The position numbers and the translations under genes are program-made. Under the pieces are notes generated by a model. The model was given only the letters and a program-made list of their open reading frames with translations, had not been told where the DNA came from and made no database searches. A stretch of DNA of 64,000 bases, taken from contig LGRX02030310.1 in the NCBI GenBank assembly GCA_001247695.2, positions 222,417 through 286,416 of the forward strand. Direction: 5' to 3'. The stretch's first letter is position 1. Every line of letters begins with the position of its first letter. Of the stretch, positions 32,801-38,865 are shown one piece after another. This DNA comes from Cymbomonas tetramitiformis. Lineage: Eukaryota; Chlorophyta; Pyramimonadophyceae; Pyramimonadales; Pyramimonadaceae.

Positions 32801-35285
32801 CCGTGTTGAACATGAACACGTTAGGAACGGTACGCAGATTCGTTGTGTCGACATTCGCGTCGTCCTCGAGTGAAGGGAATCCGGACAGCACGCACATATC
32901 GGCGTCGGCGTCGCCTTGTCTGTGCTCGGGAACAGGACAGAGGCTCTGCGCCCAAGACTCGTTGCCGTACGCGCCGTAGATGGGTACGAAAAAACAGTCG
33001 ACGGTCAGGTTGCTAGGAGCCTCCGTGAACGACCACTGCTTGTTGAGGTACGCGAAGCTGTAGGTCGCGTTCGAGCCACGTTTGCGATCGTGCGTAACGA
33101 CGTTTCCCGAAGGGTTGTCCTGCGCGTACCCGCAACCGTAGGCGTTCCAAGCATCCAGGCCAAGGCCGTGTGTCGTTGCGCCCGTCGCGTCGTTCGTGGC
33201 CTTCGTGACCGGCACCAAGCATTTGGGAGGAGGCGGGGGATTAGGCGGCGGACTCGGAGGCGCCGGATATCCGGGGGAGTCGGGCGGAGCTTGGTAAGGA
33301 CCGAAAAGGACGACCGTCAGCAGCCGATACATGAAGCGGATCTTCCCCGTCCCGACCCTCACAGCATACTTGAGGACATCGGCTTCGGTTGTCAAGTTCA
33401 CCGAGCGAATCAAGTCGGGCACGCCGAGAAGCGATTGCTCCAACTGATCGACCAGGTACGCTTTGGCGCAGTAGTAGCGCGCGTTTGAGTACGTGGACTG
33501 CTCGGCGCTCGTGCTGGCGTAAGCGCTGTTCTCTCCGTGCAAACAGCCGATCGTGTTCGGAGTTTCGACCATCTGATGCACCAGTCCGGTGACGTCGTCG
33601 TCGCCGTTGTCGTTTTTCCCGGTCAAAAGACCTTCCCACACAGATCGCAACGCCTGAAAGAAAATGTCCAAATACGAGACGAAGCGTCCGCATATGCGCG
33701 CCGTGCCACCCATGATTTGTAGCGGATGCTTTATGAATCCCATCGCCGAGGGTGGAGTCGTGGTGCACGTATTGGATTCCGCGTCGTAGAAAGGTTTATG
33801 AACGGACCAAAACTCGCCGCACGCCGATTTAAGGTCTTTATCGGAGGATTCCTTGATAATCAGATACTGCAAATAGTTGACAACCTCCATGTACCACTCG
33901 TCGAGCGCATCAAATCCGAATCCCAGCACGTCCAATTGAGAGGTGGTGAGGCCGTCCATGTCGAAGGTGCGGTAGTGACTGGCGTAATCGGGGCAAAGCA
34001 GCCAAGGCGGGTGATGCAAATACGGTTCCACCGGAAACCCGTTCTCGTGTTTGCCATCGTACCCCGTGTAGGAGTTCCAGCATATGCTATACTTCATCTC
34101 CGAATGATCTCCCGTGAAGAAGTACTCCTGCACCGTACTGTCCGAGGTTCCGCGCTCGAGCACTTCAGGGATCTTGCGAAGTCCGAACGCACTTGCGACC
34201 GTGTCGAAGGCGGATCGTGATCGCAACACGTAGTACACCGGAAGCTGTATCCACTTGCACAACACAACGAAAACCGCGTTCAGCGCAACCGGCGCGTTGT
34301 AGGCGTGGGGCACGCAGTCTTGACGAACGTCGTTGTCGAAGTCACAGGCGGCGCAGTACGAAAATTCCGGCGTGTACACTTCCAAGACCTCCCTCATGGA
34401 CTCGTCGTACCTCACGGAACCGGTCAGGTTTTGCACGTAGCACCACTTATTGTACGCCTCGTATGCGCTCATGCTTTTGGCTGCTGGAAAATAGTGTTCG
34501 CCGAGACTCACATCCGTATTCGTGGGTTCGTAGTACGACAACGGAGTCAGCGCGCTCTCCCAGAAATGTCGCAGCATGTCGCATGGTTGTATCAGCAACT
34601 CTCGGCAAACCCACACGAATCGCTGAATAGCGAAACAGACGCGAAGATAGTCAGGCGAGCCTTCTATAAAACCATCCACCACAATCCATTTGTGGAGCGA
34701 TCTGAGCCATTCGCTGATCATCGTGCATATCGCACCCACGCCCTCCAAAAGCAGATCGGTCTTTACCTTCAGAAAAATATTCGTGAAGAAGGATGATATG
34801 TTCCGGGTTAGCATATTGACCATCGTGTAGAAACCCGCAAAAGCTGAGTACAGCACCCCGAGCGCATGCAAGGCCACCTTGAGTGGATACAGCACAACAT
34901 CGTGAACGTCTTCGTAGAAGAGGTTAAACTTGTCTAGGATAACGTGACCCTGATGACTTATGATGAACGCGAGGAAGGAAAGCGCAATGATGGAAACAAT
35001 GGCGTATCGATGCTGAGTGACGTAAATCAGTAGCTGTTTCACGCTGTCGTACCATATGTTGAATATCCACATCGACGAATTCGTGAAAGTTTGTATTAGC
35101 TCTCGACTCTGGAGCTCCACCAAGTGATCGAAGTAGCCTCGGTAATCGTGATAAGAAACGTTGTGTATGGAATGCTTGTAGGTGTCCACATAAACGTAAT
35201 GCACCACAGCAAAAGACAAGAAGGTGTACAGGGAGGCCACGACCATAGCGGTGGGGAACAATACGTACAAAGACAAGTCCAACAT
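17847..35285 (-). CDS. Giant membrane-anchored Cys-rich protein with lectin-like modules
   Basis: 5,812 residues from a clean ATG. The first 250 residues hold several hydrophobic segments (about 8-32, 88-108 and 125-160) that look transmembrane, followed by amphipathic helices like those in the neighbouring giant protein. Short Pro-rich linkers occur near 662-690, 1084-1108, 3999-4023 and 4172-4190. Around 2199-2282 is a C-type-lectin-like C-terminal half (DCAAVSVLSGSHCAL, then WVTLPCSQRKPFVC), followed by the start of another (TFKEARAHCALEFGSDYDLA) and VWMGIRRHGRLRRFSD. A compact Cys motif near 3330-3365 ends SYYCPLTCDVC, resembling ShK-type folds. Dense Cys and NxS/T sites suggest an exposed glycoprotein. 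The last 18 residues are encoded by a GC hairpin repeat, so the native C terminus may be altered. The exact family is unknown; a virion surface or attachment role is inference. Confidence 0.8.
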   Translation of the reverse strand: MLDLSLYVLFPTAMVVASLYTFLSFAVVHYVYVDTYKHSIHNVSYHDYRGYFDHLVELQSRELIQTFTNSSMWIFNIWYDSVKQLLIYVTQHRYAIVSIIALSFLAFIISHQGHVILDKFNLFYEDVHDVVLYPLKVALHALGVLYSAFAGFYTMVNMLTRNISSFFTNIFLKVKTDLLLEGVGAICTMISEWLRSLHKWIVVDGFIEGSPDYLRVCFAIQRFVWVCRELLIQPCDMLRHFWESALTPLSYYEPTNTDVSLGEHYFPAAKSMSAYEAYNKWCYVQNLTGSVRYDESMREVLEVYTPEFSYCAACDFDNDVRQDCVPHAYNAPVALNAVFVVLCKWIQLPVYYVLRSRSAFDTVASAFGLRKIPEVLERGTSDSTVQEYFFTGDHSEMKYSICWNSYTGYDGKHENGFPVEPYLHHPPWLLCPDYASHYRTFDMDGLTTSQLDVLGFGFDALDEWYMEVVNYLQYLIIKESSDKDLKSACGEFWSVHKPFYDAESNTCTTTPPSAMGFIKHPLQIMGGTARICGRFVSYLDIFFQALRSVWEGLLTGKNDNGDDDVTGLVHQMVETPNTIGCLHGENSAYASTSAEQSTYSNARYYCAKAYLVDQLEQSLLGVPDLIRSVNLTTEADVLKYAVRVGTGKIRFMYRLLTVVLFGPYQAPPDSPGYPAPPSPPPNPPPPPKCLVPVTKATNDATGATTHGLGLDAWNAYGCGYAQDNPSGNVVTHDRKRGSNATYSFAYLNKQWSFTEAPSNLTVDCFFVPIYGAYGNESWAQSLCPVPEHRQGDADADMCVLSGFPSLEDDANVDTTNLRTVPNVFMFNTENQEDCSCDDQASSPVSEGALYTCPTSKYYAPTVSQGRDKQHVTVVSYLVDTDHDAASMDESLGFYTREGTIDYPHQVCRGLQVSLMDSEAGNVSYDFTMSGRCRLASDQYTNGLETEGYGRQVECSLVAITDISNDTLRQAASFITSDEARVMRIPVRVIRRYINGSSSNDDLAYEKNMLSPTVDLLAQGPSWTARVAEQLFDGSISDEVSPIWSDFKSVGGFGAGMHQPLCSCDPFEYVAPTPVRNVKHCAPRVFEGIPPPPTPPSGPSAPPPPAPSAPLVTNSTVCRSPGGYIMSGYEMRYHAKDISPVNCVCKESGMSPVASYSSTVEDTYYCPDECDQSSINGGPTCICRRQDIELMETQANGKRSVSVGIEEAKQKLLHVLNEVSVDVASVNAEHAASNETSNRSDFEFAYSFDFESETARFPTLKEISESDFCSTHLGEGWDLHVDRDGDSQSQIDTREALQVVVDERVNDWVMAATGMAFMDGHALCADRYTVALPPRGRRHYTGNLHPDEVSSIRAVLNPSRATWRLANARNKDDAGIYNQDDVDYVNAALSDALYSASSRNQKTPTDCAVNDPLLNNIRNTVIMSVFYEADNASGYRLRFGVNRTCSIDEEYMISDDGSAYSLACVTREDDTPVYTAADALNRRFSQSNLDALQEYSQIKDSAYGFMHHIEGRLQRVSLLNQTGYVSATDRCELPRAFSDYSDVFVSSDENSHVCKMYVDQTYLTSEFKISEHPKRRYFSDTGPFLKRHEHSDDHRTCSNSSESDVQSLCHDANLLSAEQMSQAAAFCGFSLVTETVRPTNARTACRSLPYGFVHRCGVTEQKTYNWSPREDGDDDSARTDYVYHALAAPSDPVNTTDMHDPENKLLVLNGTILNETEVDAFQSAGRRLVAVCSRAIPKNLSRSVLVDTDGETETRQDGVGELSEGRLREVRDAVADFKVHVAKCALNSLNTFPFLNSDDSHGFASLYAKSRANSLERILPPRLNGSGGTPWPYPWTKRASLSNMTRVTIGAVVRNATNGRAYAQLSSVGPVSERVEVKGAAATIRVDAPGRLRHDARGNAQGAQRQDPVIFESDLAFAFARDDPTAFGTSLRNQLSQVTFGIERCVDEDASRRALFRIRSLADNRFLKTKGAGPHPNLPSEFANVTQHPRFSRTQRYQADPGLHHERYHTNGTFEAVARSASTNSTAEDAHEGLDPATRRSSTVYLVEKHDESFLVRDSTAGLASNASRLYDFGGYLFESDLHLTHGARHDLRDDGDSESVAGDFDPLGHVGTYGVATRENKHLPLKDLSATTETDWTDEVRTFNRQLFSVVGESDGLLSFCTAGDDDTSSTFSTRHSRPSPHDSKLDSKLCTAMNQRRYNNWASGYPMHGVTLKKQAMDAIFGSGNFDCAAVSVLSGSHCALYTDDESECLIGHDAKYAQWVTLPCSQRKPFVCGNGELVKVITTPMTFKEARAHCALEFGSDYDLASPPSNEIENSDLANTARDALCVAEKLQPYARDGDDICSQYPDATHAEKHTTKTLADSIDSSCVKHDSLLQKYHCCETTSAYLYVYAHNSTEKTLVRNHVGIAGATHFACEDLVRAGSHARGSFYANGETITSDDDASYGDAWNLQYGGVWMGIRRHGRLRRFSDQRYGKCDLRGIDSVAETMLFEVVPCKDDSDSHVSGEYAIVGRDPTGRSVLLAVHEASHPFDAEALGTETATRNAEAFVHAVNKNRTLFIPYSIESASHLLADYQSSFEDHLEHPLRPSVWRTRATTLKMLESGYRTGVTMDNARSGRCIQSEARPNRPLHNVSIVTCSLEQHCGTVQFDVNVAVRLNLVIVPTDGESTDEVMQTLTQDISLDRPVMYVRTRSSSTRSRVIAQTSDASSLFGWTKSMNETLLTDAYRRNESALSDGGVEEPFAARLAYGTRGAADSALDPGDRLRSRVFGGPHVAAEPSDETFGIGRGVVDFKAYFGTLNASTYPCESTSDSDTSFPYDAETCASLVDHLPAPRIKEVYAPSTCGVDSYKSDERCTLLSLLTGRRLGFVEGVHARPRSSQTISLERLDTLWSAAEDDEDPELFSESKTAKHLKTIAQPSNRRSLWYPILHDDRDDMEVHKQITSLDEVHSNGWLYTCAGKTLAFEPAITLGNPPAPNSPPSEFSSSNENTNIGNFQVTAGGVLVQVNNTGNARVRRDIAEAYTVSNAESSVRTFQRSVDAHQAYRPNSAYNTYSFSGVEALSATVQYGATERSEETQSTCNDDYHTCRRYLNRLYKDGELSDTDAVDHYRVLGGAKSFAHQDASVDDHYVAGPRLQMPSEYTYRWSPPVENSNKKGLHVWIRGHSFNQTGTCSPSDETHAYSYRCDQDSGMCTNRLDSPIEQCVQQRSMYKESAAHDHCHHSLSEGCRDDNAGLSEDPVIKQLSSTDIRWNEILSCDQVLSFTKFKSEANELYSFDGDDTSFVCDSGNMDWCADKANYVDGISESDYENLKGKCENLVRAASYYCPLTCDVCEKRSWLYEARGRLQMRDVNDTYKRDENGATPHHLCTCTQTSPDLHCRPIATKEPEEYQTVTEEVRPRPEAAFMESFMSMWNSTADPSNDALNKVLPVVDMWNDVGAHGGVKYDTTFLYNNFGKGWRHDDGNFGPARVLVTFPYNNEHGDTLNYEPEHYGDVNVEAYSRSEKRLYGYDLENMADFNNKETFKKVSDLIADLCDNITYAYRRFNSESADEPMYSQPCMGFAAQDMYVYDGAPYDLDDMLAPECINSNMQGCEEHRYQMMSSHYYPNYQDWKHHRSEKQSWSKTRDGIFYALEETTRQNPEGLYSSFVYDANGDQRSSQESLYTRSSNFENAFAVNDETDINGRGAIRAFLFTLYGKRKYATKETGVRRRERLETLRVSHARPWTTSSNISEDAYEYARKSRTGAPRSKHSPSVTASYEAFLPTGSIGGVRGDEIATDDDKGSSLYTRHSGHLLATHTALDLRERYYYPAFIYKTMPDSSLTELLNHSLIDERTYDRATSDRGVDRPIQILWPPPEVTLWTRVAEAERARMPSREVFGTPDVPTSVFSDINGAWRLKHAPTGYKKHGVEQDGCDGSEVCAYTGGEFLDRTTSAANQTTEIRPTALPEFGLLWNRFLRNRMPTCYREDTQGRYYFSRHDQSQDGCESLKPPLGYDEGFQGPEYMSPPSAPSPPGKPNPPPSPGVYTVMHETINDKKKSTDESSMQRLPVTSLQNNNDHDRIKVYYWGNDKEKNIDECESQCTSDQYCGAYTAVELRKTNYDHKVYFCVNLYCGFSTYNMQNGQFHLCHDQTITCQHGDETNNDNDQKLCKSDHSDGSKGYHMTRLKVAHKIFLSPPPSPYPPIPPSPPPEYTGDGRSHNFDVYDQVYLMSNIIDDTLDMHQAAATWEDVRSVVCLDGSYETCDDRPYYQLNDETLSTTMVSVQPSKESNPQRTLESEFGPCDRYQGVWISADSESNFEFESTTCISRCERDRNCEMYFTVFLQNEDDGSQYDLVCFTLRRSRTNSHFNLTQAAQLEDESTRCAQVGVVATNYAFVQLINRTEVSVVREINTTTGNTSVITYETTTTTETQATIASVGDALPKSRYADAHYARRFTDESVDIYYSAQILKENQIDITDWVEPDFQMNSWGSSLTVDYDPLHRINALHVSKERSQAVCFDMGCVYYVRCGSVSYYYLSTSRILDKNTSVSEYQTDNHVCAENQGDLCACKGTVYFSEKYNSDGSEKTFEQAKIAARATRVFQDEELTCDENTFDTESSNTAMRCHCEPVDEVLQCVFSELREAWKIPENDRMESHRRMYRSDWMYSLASDSYLQDDAYRVRNGSAQSLSNLGVPANNGGFLDGSAFWQMGSFTWAFSPKHRCWPKACDLADDEPTAFVLSRATFHSEVMKKPAYLYVDDAVTDASLYSDHAYFARWIKYALTIALGQLLDRELELVYEELNAVGAWICGEDAKHTERRCRIGHDENSDFRLVGPRAVLYTDKYRGGVIDGDSLWAELLNSGKKICRQINENAIRRIAEGTSPPLPEDVVDCETDDCRFDLSVMVPMWSVCKGVTASILTDGVPADEIDQSVQPKTKQVSIAFALDGMLVRDDSSSVQHDASRAFSDETLRRSLARTTCSGEAWRGIERPSEWLDEDVCADDGSICEFAQMGTCESGLSLQDLNLDSVVQSGVQYHNEASYPLYNVSEMNTDTIITDDGTEEYGLNLCQATYERTLRSFYAGSTHKSVFNGTQEVDPSTVGCDSDWCVQQTVTERWDRMPTIGACIMYTAPVVSELLASDHGFLWGPATRLISATNEANSDSREYYDLSIHTTDLLHLDQSDEFELESTELSHTEHEHGVGYGTESTDLLMNTVNTIFDGCFPAAYTKSYYVDSTTKVLTVPMMSTGFRARGSLLNADSGGTNWYSKRAALPVFMYDLFDVHYYEKNLYTLFSAHENSGQVFGSSMTKWGSQSSANLYGLTHSEKAWNDTLYRSFTYSTDDNTSAFTVSDVESLARWGDQAFVFDELLSATEAMLYTDTFTTDDSGTSSEESNPSKISEGYEGRIFTSNGDAFAEYLDDTYNRGVQQDLCETFGLRETGSVRDAGSNVSTDDTDDRDLELTTFNWEVYYKFTCVDNITKCENPVNIEDAVIYGPFRNAYFDNAQSREGTVRLSTYRVTGDHAHAVVVIPDVEAGGKICGNGNSSLRVYRRVGEWGPFLPIEPRALSGTPRRERLSFYESPDPFSQHSTDVEHTLHRECYADNTTEDADTDYAEKVLGFFRSDNATKRTQDDTLSYRSFERMQDDDRHAIGPCDITSVHAENLSDVSLADISGRLERMFRGLDQQTVAEKMRTQVFHAELSYLNSSLNYTNHTFDETQTALPFLALLNYWNERYAYVYKAAVEMSKEKTFVGFLDDVPFDSGDTFRSCVFRSQPDYEARVLQRRVMSEGDSAISDSVRRATSQTDSPEVRPPFACKSAQPHIFRAREARGALRARENI
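17851..17902. repeat. GC-rich hairpin repeat, copy 3
   Basis: Near-perfect inverted repeat: ATATTTTCGCGCGCGCGAAG at 17851-17870 pairs with 17882-17902 (one base longer) around GGCCCCCCTCG. It overlaps the last 18 or so codons of the upstream giant gene, whose stop is at 17847-17849, and it separates the two giant genes. Confidence 0.9.
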
Positions 35286-35684
35286 GCTTCAGCTTGATGT
35301 TTGCACCACGCAAGAATAAGACGAGATCGCGCGGTGTTTATCGGTCTAGCGGTTGATCACTCGCCGCAGGCGTACGAAATCTACTAAAGGCCAAACACGC
35401 GCACGTACGATAGGTCATCTACGTGTGTATGTATATATATCATATCTTTTGCTTGCACCTTCGAGCGCGCGCAAATACGTTTTTTGCGTGGTGATACACT
35501 GCGGGGTGTTGCGAGCTTGCCATACACGCAAGTCGACCGAGTACGTTTACGTGCCTGTTTCAATTTATCGAAGTAGAATCGACAGCTTCGGCGCGTATAA
35601 ATACGGCGGGTAAAACCGGACGTGCAAGCTGAATCGGTGTGGCGCAGATTGATTCGGGTTGATCACATATCACCGCTGAATGCT
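35286..35684. other. Divergent intergenic region between giant gene and ART-like pair
   Basis: No gene seen. It holds a TATATATATC run near 35430 and the TATAAATA box at 35596, so it probably contains promoters for the minus-strand giant gene and the plus-strand gene. Confidence 0.5.
35596..35603 (+). promoter_or_regulatory. TATA box for first ART-like paralog
   Basis: TATAAATA 82 bases before the in-frame ATG at 35685. This spacing is used as the model for choosing starts elsewhere in the window. Confidence 0.7.
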
Positions 35685-36716
35685 ATGTTGCATTCCGCAA
35701 ACAACTCGGAGAATCTCTCGAATACCTCACGGTTCGCTAGTCTCCGCGTTCCGCTGCACACCGAGACGATACCAAACGGCAGCCTTTTGTACGCCAAGAC
35801 CGTACCGATCGTCGACTTCGACGACACCGACAACGTCATCGTGCAGACATGGGCCAGATATTTGGAAAGTCAAAGAATGGTTTTCTTCAAGCGGACATGT
35901 CCCACGAATGTGAGCACAAACCCGGTGGTACATTTCATAACGGACTCTCGGGACATGCGCAAATCGACTTATTCTAAAGATTCGCATATCGTGGCTGGGC
36001 TTTCAGTAAATGAATTACCCAGCTATCAATTAGAAACTGTGCGCGCCGTTTTCGACAACGCCTCCCACGTTCGGACAAACGATAAAGAATCGGAGAGAGG
36101 CGTGCCTTTCGCGTACAGCGAAGGAAAGTATGGCGCGGTCATGAGGCACGAAGTAGGCAGTTCTGCGTTGCGGCTAGTCGACATGGAAGACAAGGAAAAT
36201 TTGAAACTTCTGGACACGATCGGCAGCATTATGTATGAGAGTGAGAGTGAAGCTTGGAGTCCCAGTAGTGAAATGTGGAAACTCGGTGGTCACGACTCCT
36301 CCGAATGGGGTGACGGCCTTCGCAAAAACTGGTACGATTCAGAAAAGAATGAATACCGACGAGTCGTTGTCAAGCCGACTGAGGATCAATTTCTTAAAAC
36401 TTTTTGTAAGTACGTAAAGAATACTCCGGATCTTCAAGGCAATGTGCATGGCGTGATTTACACCGAAGACGGACACGAATCTGGCGCAGACAAAACGGTG
36501 TGCTTGTTTAATCCTCACCAGCTCGTGCTTTCTGGTAAAATTGAAACCGGAGCTCTGGTAATAAGAGCCGATCACAGATTAAGCGCAAAATACGAACGCT
36601 TAGGATTGCCAAAGTTGGACGAGTTCGTCGAGCGCAACTCGGACGCGTCGCGAGTACTTCATGATACCGACGAAACGTTTGCCTCAGCTCTGTACTCTCA
36701 CGACAAATCTGAATGA
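35685..36716 (+). CDS. Paralog 1 of an ART-like pair, HG motif lost
   Basis: 343 residues from the ATG at 35685; the longer open frame begins at GTG and is less likely. It is clearly related to the next gene: both share HFITDS, GVPFAY-x2-GK-x-G, NWYD or GWYD then YRR, HGVI or HGII, and a C-terminal LPxLxEFV. Where the second copy has MYHGT, this one has LYAKT, and the following aromatic segment is MVFFKRTCPTN rather than MFFGAIPTAKSYG. If the family is ADP-ribosyltransferase-like, this copy has lost the NAD-binding His-Gly and would be inactive. An ATG at 35680 in another frame overlaps the start. The family call is tentative; the paralogy is firm. Confidence 0.7.
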   Translation: MLHSANNSENLSNTSRFASLRVPLHTETIPNGSLLYAKTVPIVDFDDTDNVIVQTWARYLESQRMVFFKRTCPTNVSTNPVVHFITDSRDMRKSTYSKDSHIVAGLSVNELPSYQLETVRAVFDNASHVRTNDKESERGVPFAYSEGKYGAVMRHEVGSSALRLVDMEDKENLKLLDTIGSIMYESESEAWSPSSEMWKLGGHDSSEWGDGLRKNWYDSEKNEYRRVVVKPTEDQFLKTFCKYVKNTPDLQGNVHGVIYTEDGHESGADKTVCLFNPHQLVLSGKIETGALVIRADHRLSAKYERLGLPKLDEFVERNSDASRVLHDTDETFASALYSHDKSE

Positions 36717-36777
36717 TCCTATGTGGCGTTTTGTCGATTTGCAGTACATCTAATTGTGAAGGTCGACACAAAGCTTG

Positions 36778-36785
36778 TATAAATA
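36778..36785 (+). promoter_or_regulatory. TATA box for second ART-like paralog
   Basis: TATAAATA lies only 15 bases before the ATG at 36793 but 75 before the ATG at 36853, which argues for the later start. The promoter between the two paralogs implies separate transcription. Confidence 0.65.
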
Positions 36786-36852
36786 TATTAAAATGTCGAT
36801 CATTGAACCAGCGCAAAGTGAACGCGGCGAAGTTTGTCGTGGGCGAGCGAAA

Positions 36853-37908
36853 ATGAGTGTGTGCAATGCAGCGATGTCTTGTATGCCCTTGTCCAACGAT
36901 GAAAGCTGGAAGGCGACGGATTTTGAACCTGACGAATACGCACGAATCGACATCGAAGGCACGCTGAATTTGTCGTGCATAAAGGTCGTCGGGGGTACCC
37001 GTATGTACCACGGAACACGCACTATTTTCGAGCATGACGCCTCCGATGACACGATCGTGCAAGAGTGGATAAAGGACAGAGAATCGAAAGCGTGGATGTT
37101 TTTTGGAGCTATTCCGACGGCGAAGAGTTACGGATTCAAGACGAACACCGTGATCCATTTCATCACGGACAGTGAACGTATGTACGCTCCTGGCCATTCA
37201 AGACGCAGCATGCAAGATGATTACGCACTCGCCGAATGGGATCAAAATAAACTGTCAGAATCCACCTTGTCGTCGATCACCAAATCGCTCACCGTCAAGG
37301 GAAGCGACGTGCACAAAGCACGGGATCACACCTACAAAGGAGTTCCTTTCGCTTACACCGCTGGAAAAATCGGCGTCGTCCTAAAATTTACTCTGACTCG
37401 CGATTTTCATCTGCTGGACATGACCGACGTGCACAACTTGCGCCAACTGCACGAGCTCGGTAAAAGGCTCAGCGCCAGAGATGAGTACGACTCGTGGAAC
37501 ACACACTTGGAGCACGGGTGGTACGACCAAACCAATGATAAGTACCGACGTCAATCGACGTACGAGAGCGATTTTAGTTTTCTGTACGCGTTCCAAACCT
37601 ATCTAAAAGAGCATAAAATAGAAACCATACATGGCATCATCGCGGTTAAAGACGAGGATTCTAATTTTCATTCGGAAACATGCATCTTCGAACCAGTCAA
37701 AGCGATCCAAGCAGGCGTCATGAGGAGGCCGACTGTGCACGAACGACCTCCCACGTTCGAGGAAAAGATCGTAAAGGAATTGTCGCTACCCTCTTTGAAA
37801 GAGTTCGTCAGGCAGAGAAGGGAGCTTGGCGATGTACTTTCAGATGACGACACGCAAAAAGAGTATGTATATTCCAACTTTGCGTACGGCGTGTGGCACA
37901 TTCGTTAA
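36853..37908 (+). CDS. Paralog 2, ADP-ribosyltransferase-like
   Basis: 351 residues from the ATG at 36853, chosen from promoter spacing; 36793 is an alternative. MYHGT (51-55) followed by WMFFGAIPTAKSYG (81-94) recalls the HG and aromatic-A-Y pattern of PARP/ART-type folds. Further on, GVPFAYTAGKIGVVLKFTLT and FHLLDMTDVHNLRQL are typical of poorly characterised proteins in large DNA viruses as I remember them. If correct, the protein would transfer ADP-ribose from NAD to a protein or nucleic acid. No clear catalytic Glu could be assigned, so activity is unproven. It lies in tandem with its diverged copy, and a MITE-like repeat starts six bases after the stop. Confidence 0.7.
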   Translation: MSVCNAAMSCMPLSNDESWKATDFEPDEYARIDIEGTLNLSCIKVVGGTRMYHGTRTIFEHDASDDTIVQEWIKDRESKAWMFFGAIPTAKSYGFKTNTVIHFITDSERMYAPGHSRRSMQDDYALAEWDQNKLSESTLSSITKSLTVKGSDVHKARDHTYKGVPFAYTAGKIGVVLKFTLTRDFHLLDMTDVHNLRQLHELGKRLSARDEYDSWNTHLEHGWYDQTNDKYRRQSTYESDFSFLYAFQTYLKEHKIETIHGIIAVKDEDSNFHSETCIFEPVKAIQAGVMRRPTVHERPPTFEEKIVKELSLPSLKEFVRQRRELGDVLSDDDTQKEYVYSNFAYGVWHIR

Positions 37909-37913
37909 CAAAC

Positions 37914-38075
37914 TTTAGGAGTCAATTTTCGTAAGGGGTCGGAGTTTGCAGGTCTATTTTGGCGGTGATAATTTGCATGTTACATTGTTAACACACGACA
38001 ACGATGTTATAATCGATGTAAAGAGTGTGGAGATCACTTTCACGAAATTCCCACACCTACCAAAAATCAACTCTT
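37914..38075 (+). repeat. MITE-like dispersed repeat, copy B
   Basis: Starts TTTAGGAGTCAATTTTCGTA and ends ACCAAAAATCAACTCTT, with the full shared interior (GGGGTCGGAGTTTG, TTTTGGCGGTGATAATTTGC, AAGAGTGTGGAGATCACTTT). It lies in the gap after the ART-like gene; the remaining bases to 38307 contain no convincing gene. Confidence 0.85.
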
Positions 38076-38307
38076 CATGCGTAGAAGTGTGTTTTAAGAG
38101 GATATGTGTTTATGGTACGTTTTATTTGGCGGCAACAGTTTGAGAATCGAGATTGAATGAACACGGTATATATTTTTTCTTTACAGACCGCTCACACCTA
38201 GCGCACTTTGAATCCGAGTGCGTGCTTCGCGTTCGCCCTCATCCCAGATGCGTTAATGTCAAGCATTGAAAGGAACGTCGGAGGTCTGATCGCAGAGTCA
38301 AATAGAT

Positions 38308-38709
38308 CTACGTCAAGCTTCGATACAGGGCGTGCCCATTCCACGTCGCTTCGTATTGAATTCGTGGTAGCTCGTTGTAAAGGTCCACGCATAAGAGCGC
38401 TGCCATCGCAAGGCACCACAGGCTACGAAGAAATACACACATAATTGCACTCATTCCGGTACCAGACGCGCACGTGGAACCCTCGCAAAGCCTCTTGCTC
38501 GATTTTGAAATGTACAAGGTCAACGTGTGATGGTCGGCGCAGTCCAAACACGGCTTTTTTTGAATGTAAAAATCTGCGCCTTCCGGTATACTTCTGCTAA
38601 ACTCGTAAAGACCTGTGCGGGAGGACACGTGTATGATGTACATCTCGTAATCTTTCCTAAGATCCTGACTAAGAATTTCCATCCCTTCGACAACCTTGAA
38701 TGGACCCAT
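38308..38709 (-). CDS. Small protein with C-terminal membrane segment, unknown
   Basis: 133 residues from the ATG at 38709; the open frame continues upstream to a TTG. The first 90 residues are soluble-looking with Cys pairs (CLDCADHH, CEGSTCASG). A hydrophobic stretch at about 95-117 (MSAIMCVFLRSLWCLAMAAL) looks transmembrane. A TATATATA run 86 bases upstream is shared with the divergent gene at 38866. No family recognised. Confidence 0.5.
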   Translation of the reverse strand: MGPFKVVEGMEILSQDLRKDYEMYIIHVSSRTGLYEFSRSIPEGADFYIQKKPCLDCADHHTLTLYISKSSKRLCEGSTCASGTGMSAIMCVFLRSLWCLAMAALLCVDLYNELPRIQYEATWNGHALYRSLT

Positions 38710-38794
38710 GTAGCCAATAAAACAAGCACGACTGTACAAGACACAATCGCGATCGCTTATTAATTTGTGTTTATACTATCAGTGCAGGCACACA

Positions 38795-38802
38795 TATATA
38801 TA
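38795..38802. promoter_or_regulatory. Shared divergent TATA element
   Basis: TATATATA sits 86 bases from the minus-strand ATG at 38709 and 64 bases from the plus-strand ATG at 38866, and could serve both directions. Confidence 0.55.
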
Positions 38803-38865
38803 CACAACGCCAGTAATCGTCACGGTCAAGCCGCGAAAACGCAGTCTCACGTCGATCCGATAAAC

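Noticed and set aside
6610..35285. Treating the two giant frames as one continuous gene
   Set aside because: They are in different frames with a stop and 182 bases between; only a historical link is plausible.
37946..38143. 65-codon frame in MITE-like copy B, and a similar frame at 49976-50281 in copy E
   Set aside because: The open frame is a by-product of the repeat; the same region is disrupted in other copies, so it is not a conserved transposon protein.
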